A stretch of DNA of 64,000 nt from Chanos chanos (GCF_902362185.1 NC_044507.1:15343044-15407043); one strand, 5' to 3'; numbered from the stretch's first letter, positions 47,071-60,901 are shown. Program-made: numbers and translations. The notes: generated by a model from the sequence alone, not told the origin.

Positions 47071-49923
47071 GTAAATCAAGGCCGTTTTCTTATTTGTTTG
47101 AGGACAGCGCACTGGTTTCACTCCTTTACGCAACTGTTATTTAGACCTGAAAATAGGACATATTCAATTTTTAGTGTTTTGATTGGTTCTAAATCAGGGA
47201 GGCAGTGACATAGCTAAGTATCTTAGCTAGTCCTGGTACAACAGGCAGCGCTGCAAATGTAGCCTTGTTCCGTGTGGGGATGTTTTCCATCCAATATGTC
47301 TTTTAAACTGAAAATCTTAAACAACAAAACGCAGTGAATACATAATATGAATAATGTACTAGTTTAAACGCTACAGAGAACCAGTTGTGGTGGATAACAG
47401 TTGGGTCGTGCGATTTCTTCGCAGTCAAATCTGTGGCTAGCTTCTAATTCGCTGTCAGTAAGCTATTTACTGACCAGAAATGATTATTTGTCAGTTTTTA
47501 GGATGATAGCCGTTGGCGTTAGGTATAACTGGGAACACCGCAAAGCTTGAGATATGACGTGTTTAAATGTAAGAATACGGGCTATTGTGCAGCGTTTATG
47601 TATTAGCTGTTCATGTTTTGAGTGTAGTTCCACTAACAAAATTACTCTGAATCCAAAGCTGTGGTGCTCTATTGTTTGTGTACTTGGTTTCACTGTAATT
47701 CATGTAATTGTACTCGAAATGTTTAATCCATCAAATGAATCCTGAGCCCTCGTTTTTTTTTGCCTTTACATTTGTGGCAAACACCAGAACTCCTGTGAAT
47801 CTGTACACACAATGACTGGTCCTTTGTTTCCCCCTGCATGCATTGGTATGCATTGTCATTGTAATCCTTGGTTCCTTTTCCATTTCAAACACATGCCCGT
47901 GTGACCCCTGTGTCAGCTCAAGCCAGGCAGTGCCAGTTGCTCTATTTATTTTGTTTATGTCACTCCCCATAGACACTCTGTGTGACATTCTGTGTCCAAG
48001 GTCAGACAGCACACCAAACTGCTGTTCCTGATGCTTGGTAATCAACCATTACTATCAGTATCGAACATTACATCAGCTGATAACTTGAAGGTATGAATTG
48101 TGCGCTGAGATAGAGCTTGAAGCGAACTGAAAAGTAAATGATGTAATAGAGAGAATATTCACCAGATCTAAAGATGATATGCGCTTTGGTTTATCTTGTT
48201 TTATCATTTTTTTCCCCTTTTTTTTAAGAGCCGTGTGTCTTGTCTGCTTCACTTCCACATTTTCCTTTTCCACTGGACATATATTTTGAGGTCAGGAAAA
48301 AAAACTGGTGATTTTGCATTTTATTTTGCTCTTGTGTTTTCCTCCTCACGCTGAGTTGACCATTTAGCCAAAAATGTTTGGGCTTCATTTCGTTGCTGTC
48401 TCTTGAGGCTGTCGGGCAAACACTGTGCAGCTTTCAGAAAGAAAAGGACATTTGTTAACCTTAAGTGTTCCTTAGTAATTAAAGTTGCAGTTGTGTAAAC
48501 TCTCTTCCTCTTTTTCACTCTTCTCTATCTGTTTCTATCACCCTCACTCTGCCTCTCTATCCCTATCCCATTTGATCCCAGTTCTCTCTTTCATGGCCCA
48601 GGCCTGCCTGCGTGTAGGACCAATGCATACCAAAGCAGAAACCACTCGCAGTAACACCTAACAGACGCCAGGCTCGATGTTTTAGCGCACCAACCCCCAG
48701 ACCATTTGGTCAAATGCTGATAACGTTTAATTGCGAGGGAGACTAGATCACCTCGGGAGATTAGTTTCCCTGTGAGAATGGAATTCAGACCATGTCACAG
48801 GCCCCATCTGCATTGCTCCATTCGAGTACAAACTATGTAGAACAAAAGAAAAATGAAACTAACCATACGATATTATCGGTTAAATACGCATATCGAGTCA
48901 TAGGCCCAACTGTTCGCTGTTAATGACTTGGCCAGGAGCCAAGTCATTAACAGCTAATCGTATGACAAGCATAAAATGCGATAGATTCGAGTACGCGGAC
49001 GTAATTTTACTATTCTGTAATGGGAAAAAAGTTATGTAAAATGATTTCAACCGAGCTCAAATTAATACTTCCCAAATTCCAAGGAGTGTCTCCTCCTTTC
49101 AGGCAGAGACACCCCCTTTTTGTGTGTAAGTAACTCCACTAGAACATCACTCAGGTAGTTCTTTTGGTTAAGCGTGCCTCATGCTCGCGTAGTTGTTCAT
49201 TCATACATACTTTAGGTAACGAGGATATTGTTATTGTCTACCGTTAGTTGTTTGTCTTCTTGTGAGTAGTTTAGATGCCGTTGTATGTGTGTGTATAGCG
49301 GATTGCCTTAATTCCACCAGATTTCCAATTTATTCAACATTAGATTCATTCTGTACCGTTTGAATTTGATCGTTGTAATAAACGTGTACGTCTGTAGTCC
49401 TACTCTTTGAGTACGTGATAAATTATTTCCTAGTTACTGAATGTGGTGATCCAGGAACTAAGTTAGCTAGAAGTATTAAATTCGACGAGTATTATTGTAC
49501 TTGCTACTTTAATGCTGTTATTAGTATATGTACGGCTAATGAAGAGGTATTCAGAATAATTTCTCGGTTGAGTTTTCAGAGCGCTGCGCAATAAATGGAG
49601 TTTTCAGAATATCTGTAATTTCACTGGGTTCAGGTTCCAAAATAAGGTTATGGTTACAGCAAAGTGATATTAGTATTAAGTCTAATATTCACAGTGAACC
49701 ATTAACCAGATTTTCCTCATACCATTGGCACGACAAGGCTTACTCCAAGAGCGGTAAAAAGGAAATGCTAAGAATGAGGATGTAGATACTGCTGAAGAAT
49801 TCATTAAAAAGAAAATATTAACTTAGTGGTTCACTGGATCGTTTAATGCATACCATATGTGTTAAAAAGAAATGAAGCAATTGAGCCTGTGCTTAGTGAA
49901 TGTGTTTGTCATCAAAACAACAG
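47071..49923 (+). other. Intron in the hmox2 5' UTR
   Basis: About 2.85 kb with no coding signal. It contains the perfect hairpin at 48916-48954. Short open frames on both strands have no family match. Confidence 0.4.
48916..48954. repeat. Perfect 17-bp inverted repeat with 5-base loop
   Basis: GCTGTTAATGACTTGGC (48916-48932), loop CAGGA, then GCCAAGTCATTAACAGC (48938-48954). An outer pair CATACGAT (48864-48871) and ATCGTATG (48957-48964) is also complementary, suggesting a larger imperfect fold. It could be a small foldback element or an RNA/DNA structure. No known family recognised. Confidence 0.85.
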
Positions 49924-49954
49924 GTGATCAGAGACTGACAGAGAGAACGTTGAG

Positions 49955-52189
49955 ATGCCTGCAGAGGTGAAGGAAGAGAATGGGAGAGTGGAGGGTATGG
50001 CCAATGGCGCAGGGCTGTTATATGAAGAGAAGGATTCAGATGAAAGTGTCAGGTAACCAAATCTCTTTGGTTTTCTCAAGAAGCAATGGGTTTGGAGTAC
50101 ACAGTGTTAGTGTAAGAGAAATGAAATGCTAAAAGATCCTTGAATACAATCTATGACCTTCATTTCTATCCTTTTAACAGCAGATTACTGATTTTCCTTT
50201 GTAGGTCTTCCAACAAACATTTTCCTTAAAAAAATTTCCAGTAACATAGATTTTTTCATTTTACCAAAAATGATTCTGTACTGGCAGGTCTCAGCTTGGC
50301 AAGTTGTGTGTGCGTGTGTCTGTGCGTGTGTCTGTGCGTGTGTGTGTGCGCGCGTGTGCATGTGTTGTATGCGTTTCTCACTGTGTTTTTGCACAAACCC
50401 AACCATATGTGTGTCAGTTTGCCAACCTCCACGAATGTCTTTCCCTAACAGGCCTGGAGATCTCTCAGAGTTGTTGGCTGCAGGGACCAAAGAAGTTCAT
50501 GAGAAGGCAGAAAACACTCAGTTTGTCAAAGACTTTCTCCGCGGCCGGATCAGCAGGGAGCTCTTTAAGGTCAGCTTAAATGACCAACATCAAATGATCA
50601 ACAAAACTGTATCATGATTAACAAGACTGTATCAGGTAAAATGTAGATTAGCTCTCCCTTAAAGGCGTGCCCACATATTTACTGATTGATTTTTCTGAGT
50701 CATAGGGAGTCATGTCCAGGGAGAAAGAGCAACATTTGTAGGAACACTGATATTGCCCTATATTTTCGTAAAAAGTTTGTCTTAAACGTAGTATTCCTCT
50801 TCGAATCAAATACACGCCTGAGTCTTACAGACATAATGGCTGTTCTGTGTCACACTTAAAACACTGATGCATTCTGTTCTTTGGTCTCTTTGTTCTCTTA
50901 GCTTGGTGCTGTTGCTTTATATTACACGTATACGGCGATGGAGGAGGAGATCGAGAAGAATAAAGATCACCCTCATTTTGCCCCCCTCTACTTCCCAAAT
51001 GAATTGCATCGTCACGAGGCCCTAGCCCGGGACCTAGAATACTTCTACGGGGAGGACTGGGAGAACCAGATCAGCTGTTCCCCAGCCACGCAGAAGTACG
51101 TAGACCGCATTCACGAAATTGGGCAGGACGATCCCGTCTTGCTGGTGGCTCACGCCTACACCCGCTACATGGGCGACCTGTCAGGGGGTCAGGTCCTGAA
51201 GAAGGTCGCTCAGCGTGCCCTGAAGCTGCCGCCCACTGGAGAGGGGCTTAACTTCTACCAGTTTGATGGCATTCACAGTGCCAAGGCTTTCAAACAGCTT
51301 TATCGCAGCCGCATGAACGAGCTGGAGCTTGACGCCGCCACCAAGGAGAGGATAGTGGCAGAGGCTGTGCTGGCCTTCCAGTTTAACATGGAAGTAAGAG
51401 ATCCAGGGAAATAAGTCTTTACTCTGCTGCTGTGGCAGTATATTAATAAGTACTTGGCCTCTAATGATAAATGTTATTGTCGACAGAAGACATCCAGTAT
51501 TAGTTTATGTCTAAAGACATAAAAGAATGAATGAAAAAATGATATTTGAAGAAAACGATGACTATTATATCATACTGTTGTTTACTGAGTAAATTTTGTT
51601 CCCTTATTTGCTTTTCACATTGTCATTTCTTGCTTTTTCTTCCTCTTTTTAACATTAGGTATCAAACTAAACTTCCTGTTTTAGAATGGAAAAGTGTACA
51701 GTACATAACGATGTCCTAAAATTCACGTACAGTTTTAACCTGGTTCCCCTTCTCTATTTGATGCAGGTTTTTGGTGAGTTGGAAGAGATAGGTAAAACTT
51801 TGCAGGATGATGTTGTAGATGGAGGAATTCCTGCTCATGGAGACATGCAAGGAGACATCAGCAAATGCCCTTACTACGCTGCCAAAATGGGTAGGCTCCA
51901 TCAACTTACACCCGAGAGATTTTGAACACTTACTCTTGCTTACATTTGGAAAAAATATTGTAGAACTGTTTTATTTTCATCAGTGAGAATGTTCTAGATT
52001 CTAAAGAAATCAGAGACTCCTATTAACTTGAGACTTTTTTTTTTTTTTTCCTTAATTGAAGCTGCCAGTGGCGGATCAGCGTACGCCTATCAAATGGCTA
52101 CAGCTCTCCTGAGGAAGCCCACCGGCCAGGTCCTTCTGGCTGCCTGGATCGCTCTTCTGGCTGGAGCAGCCGCCTGGTACCTCATGTGA
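49955..52189 (+). CDS. hmox2: Heme oxygenase 2
   Basis: Degrades heme to biliverdin, CO and iron on the ER membrane. Coding exons: 49955-50052, 50452-50569, 50902-51393, 51767-51890, 52062-52189; all phases agree. Product 319 residues (human HO-2 is 316). Seen: an extended acidic N-tail ([14 protein letters not shown]), the proximal heme ligand His49 in [19 protein letters not shown] (the HO-2 form; HO-1 differs here), the family signature [18 protein letters not shown] (152-169), and a C-terminal membrane anchor of about 20 residues ending AAAWYLM. HO-2 carries Cys-Pro heme regulatory motifs: one is kept (KCPYYAAK, Cys270), while the position of the last human one has no Cys-Pro, and the N-terminal one appears as CSP. 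Constitutive expression is the family norm. Confidence 0.95.
50090..50306 (-). repeat. Unclassified dispersed element, copy B, in hmox2 intron 1
   Basis: Read on the minus strand it has the same landmarks and order as copy A at 21051-21260: ACTTGCCAAGCTG next to the CA run, CCAGTACAGAATCATTTTTG, CAGTAATCTGCTGTTAAAA, and TTCAAGGATCTTTT. It is also bordered by a GT/CA microsatellite (50306-50365), so the microsatellite probably belongs to the element. Confidence 0.75.
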
Positions 52190-52810
52190 TCTGAGTCATA
52201 ATCAGTCGATTCCGTGCCGGGAGTTGGGGGAAGGGGGCACTGCAAGCAAGACGGGTTTGGTTTCCCAAGAAAGACGTGTTTGGATGGAGAGCACCTAACC
52301 CTCGACCTCCCCGTTTCTCTGTTTCCCTCCATATCCCAAACACATTCCTCCTGCCCATCGTTTTTCCCTTCAGTAACGTTGGGTAAAAGTGTTAAACCAT
52401 CATATTATAAACGACTCTTAGGCAGCAATGATAAGATAGTATTGTGCATTTTAAATCAAAAATGTCTTAGTAGTAATATAACATATGAACATATTTTCTG
52501 AAATGTTAGGAACATGTTCTGTCGATGGAACATTGGATGTCAGCTGTGCAGATAACTAGATTAGATAACAGAAATACCTCCATGGAAATGACTGTATTAA
52601 TACTCCGATAGAAACTTGTCTCCTTTGGCAAGTTGAAGGATATCTTTCAATTGGCTTTTAGCTACCCACACAATATGCTATGCATTTATTATGCATAAAA
52701 ACTTAAGGAAAAAGAGAAGAGGGTGTATCTGCAGGGCAGATAACCGTTTCTTTAAATCCGGACCATGATGGTTGTTTATCGATAATAAATTTTGTAGAAG
52801 ATGGGTGACT
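52190..52810 (+). other. hmox2 3' UTR with candidate poly(A) signal
   Basis: AATAAA at 52784-52789 is the first clear signal after the hmox2 stop, giving a 3' UTR of about 600 bases. A further AATAAA near 53831 would allow a longer form. Confidence 0.45.
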
Positions 52811-55800
52811 GAACTGAGGATGGCTCAAGGACACAAATGCAGGAGCATGTGCTATGAGCATTAGTAGTATTATAATCAAATATATAATCTTTCCTCTGGC
52901 CATTCATATGTATTCCCATGTTGCCTATGGCGAGTGGACCACGAGAATGAGTGAATATGCGTAAACTCTTCTCATTCAGTTATACTGATTTTTTTGAGCT
53001 ATTTTTATGCAAGACGGTTGTTGCTTGTAACAGACTTGAATGCTCAAACAGGTCAGCGTGCAACTTTTAATGTTAATGAATTCTCTGTTGATAGGGAATG
53101 GTCAATGAAAAGGTTCAGGGAAAGTGGATGTTTATGAAGAAAATATCTTGAAATGAAAACGGTGTACATAACACAGCCACTTGGCCTTTTGCGGTATGTT
53201 TCGGCCAAGGTGTTTTTAAGCAGCTTTGTAATGTGGAGACAACTGACGATTTGTCTCTGGATTCTCAGGCAGTTTTATCAGTTGACTGTTTGGAAATGTT
53301 TATAGCCGTCCTGGAAAAGAACCTTTGGCTTGCGGGGAAAAAAAAAAAAAAAAGACCGGCAGTCTTTTGACATGACCTCGGCCATCACCGACATGGCAGA
53401 CGGTGTTTCCAACATCGATGATTTATTTTTGCCACATGGTTGTATATAAAGCAGCTGAGTGGTTTTTTAGAAATGATGTAGGCTGATATGATTTGACAGA
53501 AAGCTCTAGAGTCAAGCACAGGTGGGAGTCCATCGTGTACAACTGAACTTGGCCGGTTATTTAGTATGGGAATGGAAGGCATTGTGGCTCGGGTCTTGGG
53601 TCTTGTTCTCATACCAGAGTGATAAGATGGAATAATACTTTATTTTTAGACTGAAGAGACAGCGCGGTGGCCTACTGGGCAGGCAGAGTTCCCAGCAAAC
53701 CTGAGGTCTCACGTTTGCTGGACCTGGACTGATCTACCCTTAAAGGAAATGTTTTTGGTTGCTTCAAAAATGTGCAGCCCATGACTGAGTTTTCACTGTA
53801 TATTACGCCGAATACCAGTGTCACTAAAAGGAATAAATATATCAGAGATTGCCTCTTTTTTTTTTTTTGCATGGTGTGTTTGTACGGGCACAATGAGAAG
53901 TAAATATTTATGAGAAGTGATCATTTGACCAAAGTCAGTAAAGGAACATTCCGTAGATTGTTACGAGTGGAAGATGCTAGAGGAAGACTTGAATTCTGTA
54001 AACCAAAGGTTCTGTCATGGTAGTGTAGAGCTGCAGTCACACACACTCAAAAGCACAACGGGAGTTTTTTTTTTTTTTTCTTTTGTATTTTTCAGTGAAT
54101 CATTGGTTTTAAAACTGTTCCACAGTATTTCTAGTTCACATAAACAATGCACAGAATCTTTAATGGTTTCCAAGCAGCTGATACGATTAGCGGCTTTCTT
54201 ATTCTGTTTCTGCCACTGTGTTAAGATAGTCTTAACTCTTTTTCTTGGTTTTTGAAGTGGAAGGTGACTGTGGTATGTCCGTCATCTCTCTCTCCACAGG
54301 GAAGTCTAGGAAGGCATGGACAAACATAAACTTTAACAGAGTTCCTTTGCACTAGGTCTGATATTTTGATTTTGTGGCCCAGGTGCCAGAAGAGGTATTA
54401 ACCTGGGGTAGTTATAAGTCAGACAGTGTCAGCATGACATTGCCTCCCAGTTCAACTCATGGGGACTCACCAGACTGCAGATACTGGTCCAGCCCAGCCA
54501 GAAATCAGAGGTTCTGTGAATGGTCAGTGGATGCTTTGAAGGAAGTTTGCTGTTATGGGGGTCCCCAGGACTAGAACTGAGAAAGGTTATAGTAGGGTCT
54601 TCTGGGGTCTAACCACTTCATTTTACTGATTTATTATAAAAGTAACATGTACCTTTACTCACTTGGTCTGGTAAATTCAACTCGTTAAGGTTGATTAATT
54701 GCTGAATTTGAACAGTGGTCTCAATATATGACTCTAATAAAAATATTGATTGTATTGTGCTGATTTGTTTTCATCTTTGTCTCACAGTTTAGACCTTAAA
54801 TAACATTCTACTATTATAAATCAGTAAAGATTTTTTTTCCAAACATTTAGGACAAGCTTCTGTCACAGTTATTCAATTACACAGCAGTTCACACCATTAC
54901 GGTCCAGTCCAGCTCCAAAACTGCCATTTATGTGTAGAATCTTTTTATTATAGATGCATTTGATATCTCTACAATCATAACACATAGACAGCTGTTAATG
55001 TTGAAATTGTTTCAATCTATCCAGCTGGTGAGGCAGAGACAAAGTTATTGTTACTACACGTGTGGTGCGATATAGCGGACACCTTAAGCACGTCTGAGAT
55101 GCGTACGGTGGGTGGGACATTAGGACTCATGCTTTCAGCCTGGGTTACTGACCGAGAGAGCCGTAACCATAGTTACCTCTTATTATCTCTGCTACTGCAC
55201 TGCATAGCACTCACTAGCCCTCACATTTCATTCAGATGTATGTACAGCTGTGTACCTGTCTCTCTGTGGCACACTTATATTTGAGCATATTTCAGAGCGC
55301 TTTATCTGAAGGTTACAACCAACCTCCCGAAAGGCCATATGATGTAGAAAAATGATATTTTAAGGAGGGGAAAAAATGTACATGAACGCTTCATTAGTTA
55401 TATGATGAGAGGAAACATGCCATTACATCTGAGGCATTTAAAAATATCTATTTCCTTAGTGTAAATTGAATATTCTCTGAGGGGGGGAAAAAAATAAGGG
55501 ATAAACATCATTGCACTTGATGAGGAACAATTAATTACCACAGACCGAAAAACAAAACAAAAAAAAAATCTGAACAAATTACTACTGATCTCAGACTGTG
55601 ATAAACATGGCTATCTGTGCCATTTTATTTCTGAGGAATCTTTGACGTATTGTCTCTAGAGACTAAATCCCACAGCCAAGACTTCATCGACGCGTTACAG
55701 TCCTCTTGTTTAGAGACGGAGTGGCAGAGAGTGGATTCTTTTCGGGTCGGCTCAGCGCTGCTGTGCAGCCTGTGCACCTCCTCCTCCTCCTCTTCTCCTG

Positions 55801-56185
55801 TTTGTATTTCTTTATGTCCGTAGAACAGTCTCTCAGGATGAAGTGCAAACAGTCCGAACTCTCTCCCACCATTAGGCTCGCTCTCAGTTCCCAGTCGATC
55901 TTTTACCTGACCAAAAAGTGGAGTGAATTAATGCAGGGGCTGTAGTTTAAAAAAAAAAAAAAAAAAAGAGATGCGTTCTCATACAATTTAAGCTCCTTCC
56001 TAGCTGAACATGCAGGTCTGACAAATACAAGTTACATTCAGTTTGGTATAAATGATAGCCACAAACCAGTATAAACATTTGTCTAGTAAGCTATGTAGTA
56101 TCCCTATAGACTGCAGCTATCAAATTCGTGGGAGTACATAAAGGACTGAGTAATAAGATGATTAGCCGTACCTGGTTTGTGGCTG
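52811..56185. other. Convergent intergenic interval between hmox2 and dnaja3
   Basis: The two genes end toward each other. A minus-strand AATAAA (plus TTTATT, 55625-55630) is a candidate dnaja3 poly(A) signal, about 560 bases past its stop. The rest holds only short T or A runs and open frames without resemblance to known proteins. NMRAL1, which lies between these genes in human, was not seen. Confidence 0.4.
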
Positions 56186-59100
56186 TCAGGAGAAGCTAAA
56201 CATTTTCTTTAATTTGGAAAGGAAGCCCTCCTCCTCCTCTCCTTTTTGTTTGCTCTGTCTCTTTTCTCGACTGCTCTGCCCTGTCTCAGATTTTTTACCT
56301 CTGCTGCCCTCACCTGGACATAGATGGGTAATACAAGTCAGTCCAGAGCCCACTTTTACCTCAGTCTCTCTTCATCAGACACTGAATTCTCAGAGTTTGG
56401 CAGGCTTTACCAATAAAATAAAATCTTCTTATCTATCCTCTCATCCATCATGAGGCAGAATTGTGTATTCACAAATTGCTACTGGCCTAAATAAAATACT
56501 GAAAGCAAAAAACGTATTCAAAACTCAAACCAAACAGGCATATTATTTTTGAAGAATACCAGCTGTTACATGGCAGTGTACCAGAAGCTAAAGGGATGAC
56601 TGAACGCAGCATTTCAGAATATCAGGCTCAGTACCACACTGAAATGTACAGCCAGCTGGAGAAGTATTGCTGTAAGTGTCCCTAACAAACTATTGCCGTT
56701 GTGTCTCTGCAGGGCGCCTACCTGTGGCAGTATTGGTGACTCCATTGACAGTTCCTTCTACGTCAGACTCGTCTTCAGCGTAACTCATCACGAGAGCCCG
56801 TTGTCTGTCCGTCAGCATCCTGTACAACACAAGAGAACAGTCTTTGTTACCACTGTCGTCTTTGGCAGGCGTCCTTAAGCAGTTTTCCATTCTAGCAAAG
56901 TTCAGTAAAGCAGCCTTAGGGGGAAAGGAAAGGCGTTTACTTAGGAATCCGGATCTTGACGTGGACGTAGTGGTCTCCGTAACCGTAACCGCTGACCCGT
57001 GGGATGCCTTTCCCTGAAAGACGAATCCGCTGGTCTGCCTGAACTCCGGCTGGAATCTGTGAGAAGAATGCAGCAGGATTACAAAACACCATTCTTCACA
57101 TACATGTGTTTCATCAGAAACCTTTGCTGCTGGACACTGCATTGATACATTTCATTTACATCCAAACCCCCCCCCCCCTTTACTATTTGTAGGCAGTACC
57201 AACCACACACCGAAAGGTTTAGGGTCTCATAGAGGCCCTGAGCCCGGACTGTGCCCCCCAGGATGGCCTGGGCCACAGAGACATAGACGTCAGAGTGGAT
57301 GTCTGCTCCGTCCCTCCTGAACACAGGACTCTTCTGGACCTGAAAAAGCACCACACAGGAATCACTAAAGAGGTAAGATTACAGCACCACCATCAGTCAG
57401 AAATGAGAAGATGTAGGAGTGTGTGAGGAGTGCTCATGGGATTGCACTGTCTGTACAGGTTCATGTTCTTTACAATATCTACTAATCCATTTCATCTGTC
57501 ACCAGACAAAACCCAAAGGGCTAGGAGGGTATTCAACAAAGCAGGATTTCTCAGTTAGTCTGACAAGTCAAACCCAAAATCAAAACTCAAAATCCAACAG
57601 GGGTGTTGCTCAGTTGTTTCACTTCTGCCTCAAGTTATCTTGCGAAAACAGAAAACCGTGCTTTGTAGAGTAAGCCTCTGGATGGACGTCGACACTAGCA
57701 CCACTTCAGTTACCGCTGTTTTCATACGCGGTCACTTTACACTCACCCTGAATGTAATGAAGATCTCTTTCTTTCCCACTGGCATTCTCACAGTCTGTCC
57801 ATCTTCAATGCCTGCGGGGGCACACCAGTAACAGAGCAATCATGAATGGCTACCATACAAAGAGTTTAACGCGGTGATTCTATTGCGAAGTTAATGACTT
57901 CGTGTGGTCACCGTGGTCCGCGTGGTGTTTTTGTTGACTCAAGCGTGTGAGTGTATGTGTATCTGTGTGACTCACCGGCTGGCACGGGTACCATGACGGT
58001 CCGTCTCTGCTTGGTCTGACCCATCCCTCGACATGCCGTGCAGGGGTAGGTCATCACGGAGCCCCTCCCACCGCAGCGACGGCAGGTAGAGCGCATCACG
58101 AACGGTCCCGTGTTGACGGTCTCCTGTTGGGATAGAAAAAACACGTACGCTCATAGCCAGAATCCCACCCCATCCTGTGTTGTGTTATTAATGTCATTAG
58201 GGTCTGCTGTCTGTGTGGACATGGCACTAACCATGCCTGTGCCGTTACAGTGGTGGCAGTGCTGGATTTTAGAGCCTGGTTCGTGACCTTTGCCATCGCA
58301 ACGTTGGCAGTTGGCCTCAATGTTGACGGAAATCTCCTTATTAACGCCTTTGGCCGCCTGAGTGAACGTCAGCTCCATCACATACTATCAGAGACAGAAC
58401 AGACCGCAGACAAGGTAATGAGTCTAATCAGAGAAGAAACAAAACATTATCTTTCTTGGTCCAAATTTTGATGCATTCAGTCCTATTAATGCCGTCACAC
58501 TTGAAGATTACATAGACCCAAACTCACAAAATGTTTTCATGGAATTCCCCAGAGATTGTTTTGAAACCATCACGTCATTAAAGTGAGTGAGAGAGACTGA
58601 CCTCTTGTGGCTGATCGAAAATGGCGTTGAAGTCCCCGAAACCCCGAGCGCCCGAAAACTCCCCAAAGATTTTTCGGAAGAGTTCCTCTGGGTCCATGCT
58701 GGCCCCTCCGCCCCAGTACTGCTGCTGTCCAGCCCCGGCCTGGCCCGGGTCGAACCCTGCCGACCCGTACGTGTCATACTGCTTCCTCTTCCCCTCGTCA
58801 CTGAGTACCTGCCCAGAGACGGCGTGATCATGACTCGGCGGGAATCTCACCCTCCCACTGAGCTCCACAATAGCTTTGTTTACCTCAGTCAGTTAAGCCC
58901 ATTAAACTCTAGCGAATCTCTCTAGTGAATCTCGTCTAAGGACGACCTTTAAAGGGCAAGGTTGACTCTTTTTGAGATTCAATGTAAATTGTCATTGTAA
59001 CTCTCAACATGTGTTTATACTTCAGATGCTTCATTTTTTTTTTGTTTTTTTGGTTGTTGTTTTTGTATTTTACAGGAAAACTGCTGTTCTTCTGTAACAA

Positions 59101-60901
59101 ACCAAAATACACAAACAAAGCAGCATTTTTTAATACAGGGCAAAGAGCTATTTTTGCTCTGTCAGCCCACAGTATATGAGCACACAGTATATTAGCACAC
59201 AGTATATTGATTAATTATTTCGGGAGAACAATGTTTAGCAGAAAAATCTCAATTACATTACAGTGTGGCAACAGTAAAAATAGTCCCACGTGTTACTAAT
59301 TGTGAACTTCCCATTTAAGATGAATAATGATTAGAACTGCTCATTTATACCATTACATTAATGCTGATTGTGTATTCAATAAAAAGGTCTCGCATTTCTC
59401 AAACCTCATATGCTTCAGCAAGCTGTGCAAATTTCTCCTTTGCCTGAGGATCATCTTTGTTTGTATCAGGGTGATACTTTTTAGCCAGCTGAAATTGAAC
59501 AAACACAAAATTTGACCCTTTTTAGTACTCAGAAGTAAAACATTTCCTCACAAGAACTTGATTCTCCAAACCATCAGCAGATATAGACAATGGCCATGTG
59601 CACATATCCATTTTTAGAGATTTTAAAAGGTATGTTGGCCTTTGCTTGATATCAGCATCTATAGCTTTCTCATTAAAACAAGTCACTGTCCGTATAATAT
59701 TCTTTTTCTTTCTATATCTATAGTTCACAGTTAGAGTCAAGCAGGAGGATCTCACCTGGTAGTAGGCTTTCTTTATCTCTTTTTGGGTGGCAGTACGTGG
59801 AACTCCGAGCACCTGGTAATAATCCTGCTTGCTGGAGCTGGGGGCACTGGTGTGAAATGACAACTTGCAAATGACATGAGGTGACGTCACACCTGCGGAT
59901 ATTAATTTTATGTATAAATAATGATGTCAAATCCATTGTGGAGGAATATTATTGACACACACGATATATAACCTCCCTCAGCCAAATACAATCGTTTGCG
60001 AATATATTTTGTTGATAATGTATTTTTAATGTATTATTACATCGGCCACGTTTTGTACTTTATACCACGCAGTACAGCACACTATGATTGGAGGAACAAT
60101 CGAAATATTGACTGTTGATTGGTCGCGCTTTTTGTTGTTCTTATCTCATGTAATCTTGCATCATTTCGGTGAGCCGGAGAATTCTATTTGATCTTTCGTC
60201 TGTCTTCGTTTGAAAACCGATGCATTTTAAGACATATCTGATCGGGGACATGGACACTAACTGAGGCATATAGTTCTTGAGTGACAAGGTCAGGATAATT
60301 GCATGCTGCATGGAGAACCTTCTAGAAAAACGCACTCTAAGCTCAGTTATATAATCAAAGTGCTTTTGCTGAGATTCTAAGTGTGTCCAACACTTGTAAG
60401 GAAATAAAAATCTGATAAGTTTACAAGAACTGGAAAACTGGAGGGGAGACCTAATGGTTTGCGAGCTATGTTAGCGTTACATCACACATCTTCATAAGCT
60501 AGACGTACATGACAAGTAACGTTATAGTCCACTACCTGATCTGAACGCACCGAGTATTGCACCTGCCGGAGAGATCTGATAAGCTTTGGCATCATCTCAC
60601 ATATAACACATAACTAGAATGTGAATGTGACTTGTAGAGGTGCTAGCTACATAGCATTGCATTGGACAGGCCGTACTTCAGTACACTCCTCACCTGACAG
60701 CCCCCTCAATGTCACGGCATTCCCTGGCCCCTGGCGCAAAACACTACCAGCAGACCAGAACTGTTGGGCTCTAACTTTGGTGACAGAACGAGGGCCTCCA
60801 TTAGCACTTGAAGCAAAGGTCAAGCAAGCCCGACGGTGGCAAGAGGACACGGCAACTGTAATCCAACGTGATGAACATCGAGCAGCATTGGACGCCATCA
60901 T
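56186..60901 (-). CDS. dnaja3: Mitochondrial DnaJ (Hsp40) co-chaperone A3, Tid1
   Basis: Partner of mitochondrial Hsp70, needed for matrix protein folding and mtDNA maintenance. Coding exons, 5' to 3': 60694-60901, 59756-59892, 59405-59488, 58602-58808, 58232-58384, 57976-58123, 57747-57811, 57211-57339, 56941-57056, 56722-56819, 56186-56313; all phases agree. Product 490 residues (human 480). Seen: an Arg/Ser-rich, acid-poor N-terminus ([11 protein letters not shown], like human MAARCSTRW) suited to mitochondrial import, a J domain from residue 93 with HPD at 121-123, a Gly/Phe-rich linker, four zinc-binding CxxCxGxG repeats (CQRCDGKG 238, CHHCNGTG 255, CRRCGGRG 277, CTACRGMG 291), C-terminal substrate domains ([20 protein letters not shown]) and the conserved tail [14 protein letters not shown]. 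The start has two adjacent ATGs (60899-60901 and 60896-60898); either may be used. Confidence 0.95.
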
